Shown here in pieces: positions 20,716 to 32,500 of a stretch of 64,000 nucleotides of DNA (position 1 is the stretch's first letter; each line of letters begins with the position of its first letter). The notes under the pieces are model-generated. The model did no database searches. It was not told where the DNA came from and saw nothing but the letters and a program-made list of their open reading frames with translations. The position numbers and the translations under genes are program-made. The DNA comes from Enoplosus armatus. Its lineage: Eukaryota > Chordata > Actinopteri > Centrarchiformes > Enoplosidae. The stretch lies in the NCBI RefSeq assembly GCF_043641665.1, contig NC_092190.1, positions 4,215,048 through 4,279,047 of the forward strand. The letters run 5' to 3'.

Positions 20716-23240
20716 TAACTGATAGCGATGTTGACTATTTTAAAAATTTGTGTTTGTCTGTTTTAGGCTCTTGTATCTTTTTCTTCTATGTACTTTGAGC
20801 CTTAAACGATACAAACTCATTTGTTGATTAACTATATACTTTATTTCTATCGCAAACCCATTTACAAAGTGACTCACAACTACACATAATAAATCCCATG
20901 AAATACAACAAAATAATCATGAAGAATTAAGATAAACTACCAACAACATAAAACCACTGATGTAATAAGTTAAAAAAAAAAAAAGCCTCTTGCTACAAAT
21001 GGGTTTTAAAAAGCTTTATAAAATGTGGTGCTGACTCAGCATGAGCAGCACTGACCTAGTTTCACGGTGTTGAAGCGAACAGTCACCGTCCGCCTTTGTC
21101 CTGAGCCATGGAACTTTTAACAGCAATTGGTTGCCAGACCTGAGCAGTCTTGGTACAGAATACAAGGTTTCCTGTGTGATTAGCAAGCAGGCTAACGCAG
21201 TAATCAAGTAACCATTAAATGTTAGATCTGTTTACTGTAAGAGAACCTTTCCTCCACATTTTACAAGTATGATCCAAACCTTAATTTATGACTGGCTAGT
21301 TTCTTTTGTTTAAATATTCCACTGAATGCAAAGTAAACTCACTGACTTAGAAAAGATAACTCCAAAAAGTGCAAGTTAACAGAAAGCTACTCAGTCTAAT
21401 GAGATTAAGTGCAATTTGTCATTCCCCCTTTGACAGCCTATAAAGCCATACATCACTGACAACATGATAACCTTATCTCAAAAGGGATCGTCTGTGTTTT
21501 AAAGATATTGAGTGATGATATTATGGATGAGGATGCGTTTTCAAATGGATATGTATCGTTTTCCAATAGAACTCTGGTGCAACAGAAGTGATTGATCGCA
21601 CCCTCTCGGTGCGGCAGGACAGGATGCAGGAGTCAGAAAACAGCAACAGACCTGAACTAGTTTAATGGGACTGAAAAAAACACAATGGATAGTGATGATG
21701 TCATCAAAGACAGATAAATACAAGCAGATTGGAGATATACTGGAAAAATAGTGTGTTTGTGAGAATCATAAAAAAGCATAGCCTGCAGTAAGATATATAT
21801 GTACTGTATGCGAAGAGTAATCCCGCAATATTATTTGGACTTTTACAGCACTTTAACTATCGTATTGTTGATATATTTATATGTGTAATATTTAAGCTAC
21901 TATTTCATGTCCCCTTCGGCTAAGAGTGATTTTAGTTCCTACCTGCCAATGTTTACGAGGGACAGTTGTAAGTGTGGCAGAGTAGAGTAACATGTGCAGC
22001 AGTAGAGTGGGGAGTCTGCTGTGAACACAGATAGAGTAAAGTTGGGTGTGTACTGTTTTGCCATGTTGGTGTTAATTTAAAGAAGATTATTCAAGACGAA
22101 ATTGTAGCCGCTCATTACCCACAGGCCAGAAGACCAGAGAGCGCTACCAACCCAGAAAACAGGGTGACAATATGAAAAGCAGTGGCTGTAACCGAGAATC
22201 ATTTGTGTCTATAGGAATAACTGTGTACATCCCAACACATTGAAAAATGTTATCTGAGATAGGGTCTGCTGTCCTCTCTCTTCTGAGTTTCTCTCATAAT
22301 AAAAAGATGATGAATTGATGAGGGCACGCAGCCCACCACGTTATCTAAAAAAAAATGAAACTGCGGTGTCAGCCAGATCTGAGGCCTGTATGGCAGCAGT
22401 GAGGGAGAGGACACGGCCTGTCGCCGTCACTGTGTCACAGCTGGGTTCTCTTGCCGAGCTCACCTGAATCTCTGCACGCCGTCTTCATTTTCTCTCTATT
22501 TTCTATTTCAGGCTGAGGCGTGTCATTGCAAAATGTGGCTGCTATGAACTGAATGAAATATCTGTTCTCACAATATGATAGCTGGTATGAAGGTACAATT
22601 CACTTTTTGAATGTTATTGCAGTCACATTCATAATGTTGATATATAACGATTTTTTTTTAATCTTAGAGTCGTCGCTTTTAGAGACTTTATTTTGAGTTC
22701 TAGTAAAGTTTTCCAAATATTTAGGAAATAATTACATATCATTCCTACACATGTACACAATGACGCACAAGACATCTAGAATTTTCCAGTTGATGCAATA
22801 GTTCAGGCATTCAAATATTAAACCTCAGATAAAATGCTTCACTCAAACGTGTGTTAATGCTTCCATGAAATCTACAGTGAGATGTGGAAACAAAAAACAA
22901 TCAAGTCACTTAATGGGAATGTAACAAGAATATTGGAATCATTGACTTTGGGTGGTTAAAAAGTCTTTATTTCAATTAAACCCAAAATTGTAATAATTCA
23001 GATTGGAGGTTTGCTACTGTATAAAGACAGTGTGCTCTCCACAGCCAAGTGGACAGATCTCTGTTTATCTACCCATCATGCCACACTCTCTGCAGGGACA
23101 CATAATCACTATTCTTGACAGTTAAGGAAGGCACCGCGTCGCACCATTAACTGGAATGTCAAAAATCAAGAGTGTGTTGTTGAGTCCCTCTCAGCACTAT
23201 ACGCAGTTATCGCCACTAGAGCGTGGGATTGACACCTCCG

Positions 23241-23305
23241 ACACACACACACACACACACACACACACATTTCCCCTATGGACACACACACACACACACA
23301 CACAT
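23241..23305. repeat. Double CA microsatellite
   Basis: Two CA tracts (23241-23269 and 23282-23305) are separated by a short T/C-rich spacer. Confidence 0.93.
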
Positions 23306-23712
23306 AGACATGCCGCTGTCTACCAGAGCCAAAGGTTGCGGTTGACCTTGTCCGAAGTCCTGACAGGCGGGTTCCCTCAGGTGCTCTGGTGCGGTACGTC
23401 ATTTACAGGGTTGAAACTGTCATAATTCACCACTGCATCCTGTCAAGCAAGGAGCTGAAGGACGGGCGGCTTTTGGTCATGTGTACCAGCTGGAGTACAG
23501 CATCTCATATCATGCCAAGGCCTCCTGCAAATATTTTGTTCTCCTTTTGTTTTGTTTTCTGCTGATTCTCCCTCCTTTCCACAACGGGTATAGAATGAGT
23601 GTTTTGTCTTCGCAGCATTGTTCTTTGTGGGTGTGAAATGTGTGATAGATCCTTCCAAGTCCAGCAATCCATCCCTCTGACAATGATAATCAAAGATGCA
23701 TTGAAGCAAAGG

Positions 23713-23741
23713 ACCCCCCCCCCCCTCCCCCCCTTCTCTCA
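23713..23741. repeat. Poly-C tract
   Basis: A run of nearly pure C, interrupted by single T bases, in the intergenic region. Confidence 0.9.
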
Positions 23742-25483
23742 CACACCCTCCCTTCTCTGCAACTTGGCTGTGATTTGGAAACTGTCAGCCTTTTTGTGTC
23801 TGCTCAGCTCTTTTGGGGTTTTTTGTGTGTCTCCTTGCACCCACACCGGCCCTGGCGTCAAACCCAACCGGCCCTCCTCGCAGAGCGGGGAGGGTGACTC
23901 ATAGTGACGCCTCTCCGAAGGGAGGACTTCACTGCACGCTGCAGCACTGCCACTAATTCACTCAGTGAGGGGTGTCCTGTAAATCAGACGTCCCCGTGGC
24001 CCCGTTGTTGCTGCTGAGAGGGAGGCAGCTGCCGGTGGCACCTCAAGGACCAGCTGATGGACTCAGCGCCTGGCTGTCTTCACACTCAGCAAAACGCTGG
24101 GACTGTCTTTATGGTTGAACTTTATACATGGATAGATTACCTGTCAGAGAAAAGCTCACTTCGGTATGTGGGCTGACAGTGTCACAGTGCAGACTAACTG
24201 CCTGCTAAGCTCTACTTCAATATGGAGCGTTCACAGTGGAAGACAAAGGGATAAGAAATACAGTCCCCCTTTTCAAACACAGAGCCCCGTTGGTGAAGTG
24301 AGCAGCCGTCGAGTATTTTCACGAGTTATAGTCTCAGACTGATGGGGAGATGTATACAGAGAGACATCTATCTATCTAGAATTTTGCATGTGGTCTTCAT
24401 AGCATTGATAAATTACATTTAAACATATGAGACTGTAGCTGGGCACAGCGGTGGTTTGAGCATCTTAGTTAGCATGCTACACACAAAGTACAGCTGAGGC
24501 TGATGTCATCTGATGAATGTCATTAGTTTTATATTGGCTTCACTTTTTAGACCTGGAGGTTGGTGCTCGGGTGCTACAGCACTTTTGCCTTTTTGCACAC
24601 CCACTTAACACTGCTTAAGAACTACAGACCGTGTCACGCTTTCAGACATCCATTTCTGTATAATATGCACTTGTGTTGAAATGGTGGGTTGTATGTTTAT
24701 GTGGTTGGAAGAAGACTCGACACAGTGGAGCGGATCATGGTCACCTTCGTCGGTGACATGTCTTCGAGAGTTTGTGGTTCAGCCAGGTTTGTGGCGCTCA
24801 CCCAAGTCACACCACAGGAAAGCCAGCTATTCAGCAGCAGGAGAAGTGTCATCGCTGAGGTTTCTAACAAATTACACCCTTCACTTGCGGAGAGCGGCGA
24901 GCAAGCTCTTGGCTGGGAGTGTGTTCTTGGCCAGGGCGAAGGGAAAACCGCCCTGAGAGTGGAAGAAATGCTCCTGAAAGCAAAGTGACACCTGTCTCAC
25001 ATTCAGCGGTGTCTCTCTGCTGAAAAAGAAGACAGAGCACACGTTGTCGGGGCCAAAAAAGGAAAAGGAAGTTCTCGGCATGCACCAGGGGACTAATATG
25101 ATAAACTGTGTCCTTCCTGGAAACGCAGCTGCATTTGATAAAGCAGAGTGCATTTGATAAGATTATTCCGGGGTTTTTTTTGCGGCAACCATTTATGATG
25201 TATAGATCCAGGCAGTGTAGTGAACAGAGTAGTGTGCTGCTGCATGTCGCTGCCAAAACATGACCAACACATTAGCTGAATTTCTCTCTGATGTCTCATT
25301 TTCTTTCTTAGTCAATCTGGTTATTTGCATGATGATTATTTTTCTGTTCAAGGGTTATATTTATGCAAGTCTCAAGACCATCGTAAGGTCAACAGTTATG
25401 TCTTTACTTGACTGTAGTGATACTATGTTCTGTTTTAAATACTATGATTGTTACAAATGGAATGACTTACAAAATATAATATA

Positions 25484-25509
25484 AAGTTCTAATATAAATA
25501 TTAGAACTT
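25484..25509. repeat. 26-base palindrome
   Basis: AAGTTCTAATAT (25484-25495) and ATATTAGAACTT (25498-25509) are exact reverse complements with a 2-base centre. It lies just before a stretch rich in AGTACTT motifs that recalls the CAGTGGTGG repeat family. Confidence 0.85.
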
Positions 25510-26423
25510 CTATGGGTACTCCAGTACTTGAGTATTGTACTTCTATAAAGTTGGGGGACTCACAAAAGACACATTTTAAATAGATCACCGGATCCTACAT
25601 TTCCCATAATGCACCATGAGAGTAAATTTTCATTAGAGCCTCCCTGCCTGGTAAACACATACCATCACCAATCTTTCAGTTGTAACACACACACAGGAGT
25701 TTTGTTGTAAATTTGAAGTCTGCAAGCCTAAAGCTGATACGATAACCCTGATAACATCACAATGACATTGTTGCTATTTGTCAAAGAGCCACAGAAGACA
25801 CTATACAACTGTTTTACAGTAGCGCTGAACATGACGAGTAAATTGACCTTCCTCTTTTAAAACATTATGTTCAAACCTTCTGACTTGAAGAGTCTGAACT
25901 CTGAACCTTCTAACTGTCATAACTGTCATAACTGTCACTGCATAATGAAGTTGTTCATCGTTGAGGGCTGAGAACAGAACCAGAGGACATCTTGTACTCT
26001 GTTGTTCCATAAAATCTCAAGAGGCCAGTGCAGAGATATTCTTTTCAGCCTAACGATGGCAACAAAGACCTGCATTTTACAGTAAGCTGCCCTGTTCTGC
26101 TCTTTACAGTTGAGTGATTCTCAGCGTGAACACAATCTATGCAAAGAAAATGTTGCAAGTATTTGTAGAGTTGCTGCCAAATGTGAGCCTCATTGACAAG
26201 ATCTGACACTGGCAAGTCCCCCCTCTGATCTCATGACACCGGCTACACACAATTTGCAAATGATTTAGGACAGTGACAGTGTAGGCTATAGCTATGTTTT
26301 GTTCCCCACAATGAAAGCATGAAATTGTGGAATTGGATGAACTTTGGTCCATCCCTCTGACATGCGCAATATCTTGGAAGCCTGAGGTTGGATTCAAACA
26401 AAACTTGGAGGGGAGGCACGACT

Positions 26424-26600
26424 GGAGCTGCAACTAACAACTTCCTAATTTTTTGGACCACAAAATTGCAAAAATAAAACAAACAAACAAAACTAGCTAG
26501 AACAAGATAATGTTTGGGGTTTTTGCTTGAAAATGTGATAATTAATAATTGTTGCATATCACTTTTCTGTTGATTGACTAATTGTTTCAATTCTAGGTGC
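26424..26600. mobile_element. Diverged copy of the GCAACTAACGATTA teleost MITE, reverse orientation
   Basis: It begins GGAGCTGCAACTAACAA and ends near TTGATTGACTAATTGTTTCA. That is the reverse orientation of the copy at about 34.0-34.3 kb, with an internal deletion. Confidence 0.6.
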
Positions 26601-26660
26601 CACAACAATACAGTAGTTTGACTGTATTGACATGCACAACCTTTCAGAAATCAGTAATTC

Positions 26661-26909
26661 CAGTGGTGTAAAGTAATTAGGTACATACACTGAAGCTTTG
26701 AGGTAACTGTACTTTGAGTATTTTACTAGCTCCACTTTGACCAACTACTAATATATTAGTATAATATTGTAAACATCAGTAAAAATGATCAATGAATATA
26801 ATATATACTAATGTAATGGGGTCACTCTCCTGTATGATTAATACTTTTAATTTAGATTTGACATTTTGCTGTTGAACGCAGAAATATCTGAATACTTTTA
26901 ACATCACTG
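26661..26909. mobile_element. Copy of the CAGTGGTGG hAT-like family
   Basis: The left end CAGTGGTGTAAAGT and the right end ACTTTTAACATCACTG are imperfect inverted repeats. The interior has the GAGGTAACTGTACTTTGAGT motif of the family. Flanks show no clear 8-bp duplication, so the copy is old. Confidence 0.65.
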
Positions 26910-27149
26910 AATCCTTTTCACAAAGTAGCCTATATTTGGCATTTGACAAATGTGAGTTGGGGGAGGGAGGGGGTACATAATTTCATCAATATTTGGTGAA
27001 ATTATACACATATACAAATTACCATCACTGATTCAAAGGGAAGTACAGTTGGTCCCACAGAAGGTTGGGGATGTGAGATTTATTAACGTTGCCTTGTTAT
27101 AAATTATATTTTACAATAATTCTGCGTAACGAAATTGTCAGACGGTCCC

Positions 27150-27445
27150 TAACTCGGGCAGGCTGAGTAGTTGATGCTGGATCGCCGAGCAGCAGCAGCA
27201 GCAGCAGCTCAGTCAGTCCGTCGCTGCAGTCCGACAGAGCGGCCAGTCATCAACATCCTCTCAACGTCCGCGGAGCTGTAACGCTATGTGGCTCTGAACT
27301 GACGGTGAACGGTTCAACCGGAGGAGGTTACGACAGTGTCACATTAGTGGACATGAGGACACCTGCTACAGTGACTTCTTCCAAAAGGCGGACCGGGAAT
27401 CCTGACTGGCATCGATTTTCACCGAGCAAATGAGAAAGGTGGTGA
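27150..27445 (+). promoter_or_regulatory. man1a2: Inferred man1a2 promoter and 5' non-coding exon
   Basis: CpG and GC content rise sharply at about 27.16 kb after AT-rich DNA, as at a vertebrate CpG-type promoter without a TATA box. An AGC trinucleotide run is at 27188-27208. Possible donors are AAG|GTGGTG after 27438 and GTATGT at 27610; I cannot decide between them. The exon call is inference. Confidence 0.45.
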
Positions 27446-29012
27446 TGCAGCACAGCGGCGTCTACACAAGAGACCGCCTCTGTCAGTTGATGGCCAGCTA
27501 GCTAGCGTTAGCAGCCTAGCCAAATAGCTAGCACCTCAGCAGGCTATAGGTTTCAAAGCTCAGCCTTTACCACCCACGGGATAGCTAAACTGTCAGCGAG
27601 CCCAGACGCGTATGTCGGAATACTTTTAATTTGTATGCATGTTTCTTCCTGAGCACTGGCTGGCAGTTTATTTTCCGCTGTTCGTTTTTTTTTCTGCTAG
27701 CCCAACGTTAGCTGGATAAGTTAGCCTCACGTTCGCTTGTTAGCTAGCATTTTGTATCGACTAATCAGCTCACACAGACTGGCACTGTCAGAGAATGAAC
27801 TTGGTATTCTGTGTAGAGACGCCGAGACATCGTAGCTCCATACAGACCCGATAGAAAACTACTGGTTACAATAAATAGGCTCAGATTAACATTTATTTAA
27901 CAATCGCTGGCTTGACCCTTCGGTCATTAATACGACCCCTTATGTTAGTGTTTAAAGGGGCTACTCGCTTGATTTCCATCCATCCTTCACATTAGCACTC
28001 GGAGCAGTTGCAGAGCGAAATAGAACATTTGCTGCACGTCTTCTTTCTACATAATGCGGCCACGGGGGAAATGAAGCCTGTGCCTGTTTAGAATGCAGCC
28101 ACATGGGTATTTGCTAGAAGGATTGAAGTTAAGGCATAAGACAGCACAGGAGACGTGCATTCAGTGTATTTAGCGTGCATCTCCTGCCCCTCTTGCAAAG
28201 GGTCGCCACACAACTGAATTGTCATTCCAGTCGACTCCGATGGGTACCGATGGCAAGAGGATTTGTATGTAGACTGATGCTGCTCTTGATCTCTGTCACT
28301 GTTTGTAATTTTATCACGATAGCATGATGTCCGATAGCAAGACATACGTCCCTGCAATGCAATAAAACAGCTAAATAGAAAGCTGGTGTTCAACGTTAGT
28401 CCTGGCAGAGATGCCAGTATGCAGCAGTTGTTTGGTGATTGCCTCAGATATTGCACAGCCCCTTGATACCTTAAGCCTTTGGAAAATATGTTTGTCATTT
28501 TTCTCATGGCCAAAGGATTAAGTGTTTTGTGTGTGTGTGTGAGAGAGAGATGCTGAGGTATTTATTTTTTTTAGATGACATGTTGTTAAATTCACCACAG
28601 CATGCGAGAGGATTGTTTATTACTCTAATATTTCACCTATCACTTGATATAAGACGTACCAGTTTCTTGAGTTGTCACCACGTGTTTGATCGTAATTCAG
28701 CGCTGTTATGCTCAATAGAAACCTGTCAGAGAGTGCTTGGTGAGATGATACTAGTGGTTACAGGGGACATGCTGCCATGGTGGAGAAATGACAACTGAAT
28801 ATAAAGGGTATCAGCTCCTCTATCCTGACAGAACCCAGAGGATACTCACTGTGTTGAGGTAGGGCGGTTAAAATGAAGGGAGGAAAAGATCAGAATTTTC
28901 TAAAATGGTGGCAAGTCTCTGGTAACTTCCCTGTAAGTGGGTTTCTATGACTTAGTTGTAACTCACCAACTCTATTCAAAGCTAACTCTTTGCCTCTAAT
29001 TTTTATTTTCAG

Positions 29013-29224
29013 AATCGTCATGACCATTTTCCTGCTGACCAGTCACTCCTTCACTGAGGGACCTCAGCCCTTTTTGGTTTCTGGACTTATCAATGCAGGG
29101 ATGAGATAATAAAGTCAACCAGCTCGTGCATGCTGCTACAACAACACCTGTGGCACTTGTAAACCCACCCCACCCTGCCCCCCCTAACTCCTCCCCAAGC
29201 TAAGTTCATTTCAACAGTCAAACC
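29013..29224 (+). other. man1a2: man1a2 5' UTR within the first coding exon
   Basis: A strong acceptor (CTCTAATTTTTATTTTCAG) precedes 29013, which suggests that an upstream non-coding exon is spliced here. The leader contains a 29-codon upstream ORF at 29020-29109. It runs into the AACC-ATG-A context of the main start. Confidence 0.5.
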
Positions 29225-29538
29225 ATGACGACTCCGGCTCTCCTGCCGCTGTCAGGCCGCAGGATACCCACTCTGTCGCCGGGCGCCTCCTCTTTCCCGC
29301 ACCACAGGGCTACGTTGAGGCTCTCCGAGAAGTTCATCCTCCTCCTCATTCTCAGTGCCTTCATCACCTTATGCTTCGGGGCCTTCTTCTTCCTCCCAGA
29401 CAATTCCAAGCACAAGCGCTTTGACCTGGGCTTGGAGGATGTGCTCATCCCTCATATTGACTCGCCCAAAGAGGGGAAGCACGCTTCTGGACAGGTGATC
29501 ATACATGGACAGGGAGGACATGACGAGCACAGACACAG
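29225..29538 (+). CDS. man1a2: man1a2 coding exon 1 (cytoplasmic tail, membrane anchor, start of stem)
   Basis: This exon encodes residues 1-104 plus two bases. The start ATG is in a good context and gives the conserved MTTPALLPL terminus. The donor is ACAG|GTAAGG. The last part (ASGQVIIHGQGGHDEHRHR) differs most from mammals, but keeps the DEHRHR end. Confidence 0.95.
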
Positions 29539-32500
29539 GTAAGGACCAAGAATGGAAGTGTTTGTATTTAATGTTTTTGTATTTCTGGTGTGTGTGTGAC
29601 ATAACCTGCCCTGTCTCATCTTAAGGAGATTATTTTTTTCTTATGAAGATGAAGAGAAGAAACTTTTGCCACAAGATTTCTTAAAAATAAGTAATTACTA
29701 AGTTTATTTTTGTATCTTTACCCACTTTACACCACACAGATATTTCCTCCAGGCTATGAAAGCAGGTGTACTGATATCACCCATGGGTGTTGCAGAGTTT
29801 GTAAAGTGATACACACTCTCCTGAATGTTTAGATACACGTCAGCACAGGTGTTAGTTCCTCCTCCTCCTTTTTCCCTCATCCTATTGTGCAGCTGGGGTT
29901 GCTCTGAATACTCTCACCCTTGTCTTCGTTGGGTGTAATTGTTTAAGTTCTTGCACAGGAGAAATTTTATCACCTTGGTCACGGTGTTGTTGTAGTGTCC
30001 CACGGGCAGATGTGGTTGAACCTGATGAGCTAGAACGCACAGGCTGTTTGAAAAGCTTTAGTAACTGCTTAAACATGCTCGGAAATTATGGCCTGCTATG
30101 AGCCAAATGCTGGTAAATTTTGGCTGCAGCTTTTACATTTGTCGTGTGGGTTGTCCAGCCTCTTTGGCTGGTTGCCAGCCATCGTTTTGTGGCTCTTTTC
30201 CCCCTCCTAAATCAAATTCATATTTGGCTACTCTAAGTGTCTTGTGCTATTTGGAATCCAGGTTTCATGCCCTGCTACCAAATTTTATTCCCAACTGACT
30301 CAAGCGTGGTTAAAAGGGATTCTATCATATTTACATTTCAAAGTTTTTAATTACTTACTGTAAGCGAGCAAATCTGTACTGGAGGCTATTTTGTAACGTA
30401 AAAGCCACATAGCTTTAATTTTTGGGATGCTCTAACAAAATGTAACCTCATATTTGGGAATCATGAAGTGTTTTTTTTCCCCCGAGATGTTTCTGAACTG
30501 TTAAGTTAAACTGTTGAACATTAACATTTAGCACGGGGAAAAAATGCAGTTTTTACGTTTTCTGATTAATTGCATTTTGAATGTCAGGCTCTGTGGGTTT
30601 TCAGATCCTCTTTTTATTCATAAGCAGTTCACTACGCACACACTGAATTAATCAAACAGTAAAGGATTTTTTTTTCTAATTACATATACAATACCACTTG
30701 ATTGGCATAACCCATACATGTATGAATTATGATGCATCCTTACATATTATGTATTATTTTGTTGTGACAAAAGACTTGTGGCTGAAATAAAACAGTAGGT
30801 GGAAAGGATAATTTTGTAGTAAAAGGTCTCCACGCTGGTGTAGGAGGTCATTAGTTGGGTGCTGGGCAAGGTGTTAAAAGCAATTTCTCAAACAGTTTCA
30901 CAGTGGGGAACAGTGAGTGTTGCCTCCTTGTCCCCTGTGGTGCCTTTTTTATTTTTCCTTCCTGAAAACCTTCTAGAGCTTGGGATTCTGCCTGCTGGAA
31001 ATAATGTAATTATTGGTGGCCAGCGACTCGGAAGGAGCAGACAGTATTGGGCTCAGGTGGTGCTGTTTGTCATAGTCGGAACCGCAAAGGTTTTTTGAAA
31101 CATAAAGGTAGGAGGCTTGGAGATGTTCATGCTTCTCCAGAGGTGGCGGTTTATATCAGGGATGAGAAAGGGCTCAGTAATGGGATACGGAAGTGTTCGG
31201 AGCAGGTTGCATGTCTGGGCACTTTTGGTAGTCATTGCAGTAAATCCCAGACAATATCCTTTGCACATTTAAGTGAGCTGTCATTGTTCTTGGCTAATGC
31301 ACCCATACATGCTTAAATGATGTACCAATGGGCTTTGGCACAGAGGTGTTTCTCAGGGTGCAGCAACAGATAGCAGGAGGTCTTTCTTCCTTTGTTAAAT
31401 AGGCTGGATCTGACTGATTTTATAGCCCCCTTTTCAGCTTTGTGATCTAATTTTTTTTATTGCAGCCAAGGCTCACCACCCTGGAATTTATGACATTGGT
31501 ATCATGAAATTCAGCCTTCAAGATTAAAAATAAATAAATACATGCTGCTTTATTAAAATAGTATATTGACGTACATTTATAAGCATGTTCATTGAGGTCA
31601 GTTTTCAAGAATGCAACAAGACATAACAAATATCTCAGTACATGTTTGACTGAGTTTAAGAGTTATTGGCTGAAGTGAGATACAAGTAAAAGCGACTGAG
31701 ATGTTCCTGGGATGACAGTTTAAGGTTTTAAAGAGGGAGAATAATACCTTTTGAAATCTCTTAAATGCACAAATGCTCCCTGTGAATTTAACCTTGCATA
31801 AGCATTCATGTGATGTGATATGTTTTCATTTTTTTTCACTGCTTATAGCAGCTTATGGAAATGTGTTCAATTTGCTTTTTGGTGTGGCTGCCTCAGCTGT
31901 TCTTAAAATCATCATTGTGGGCTCCAGAGGACCAGGGTTCAAACAGCCCCTGGAAAATGAGGCGCGCTAGCATTTAAAGAGGCCCTCAGGAGCACAGGCA
32001 GTCTCATAATAATTTCACCTTTACTTTATTCGGCCACAGAAAACCCCACAGAACCAGTTCTCTGTTCACAAGTTCACCCTGTTAATAGTCTTAAAGAGTG
32101 TGTCCTCCAAAGCGTGTTTTTTCTCCTGAGGCCAGTGGATTTCTTCAATTGTTTGCAATGGGAGTGCCGCATATTTACACTCTGCTACAAACAGCAGCAG
32201 GACGAGCGCTGAGCATCTATTCTGCGCTGAGCGCTGCATGTTCGGAGTTTTTTTCTGGTGGCAGACAGTTGGAAATTTTTCAACTTTGGGTAAAATGCTG
32301 CGCTCGTCACTGTCACTTTTTACCCAGCCGTCCAATCACAGTGGAGAAGGGGTGCCTGGTATATTCAGCTGGGGAAAAAAAAAAGCTTTGGTGGACACAC
32401 CCCCATACAGTGTAAAGGCTTTTGGGAGAGCTAAAGTTATTATTCTAACTATCTGTTACAGAACTATCTGTTTTAGTGAATTTTTGAGATATTGACAATA

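Larger units (their letters stand above)
14432..27150. other. Intergenic region between trim45 and man1a2
   Basis: This stretch of about 12.7 kb should begin with the trim45 3' UTR. I see no exon-like open frame, tRNA or rRNA. It contains CA tracts, a LINE reverse-transcriptase remnant (19984-20715), several small hAT-like fragments, a C-rich tract (about 23713-23741) and a 26-base palindrome (25484-25509). The remaining sequence has no structure that I recognise. Confidence 0.6.

Noticed and set aside
25260..25484. Open frame of 74 codons with a hydrophobic segment
   Set aside because: It has no homology I recognise, lies in AT-rich intergenic DNA and is of a length expected by chance.
31876..31950. 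tRNA-like stretch with GGTTCAAAC and an upstream TGGCTGCCTCAGC
   Set aside because: The acceptor and T stems do not pair as in a tRNA and there is no anticodon arm. At most it could be a decayed SINE head.
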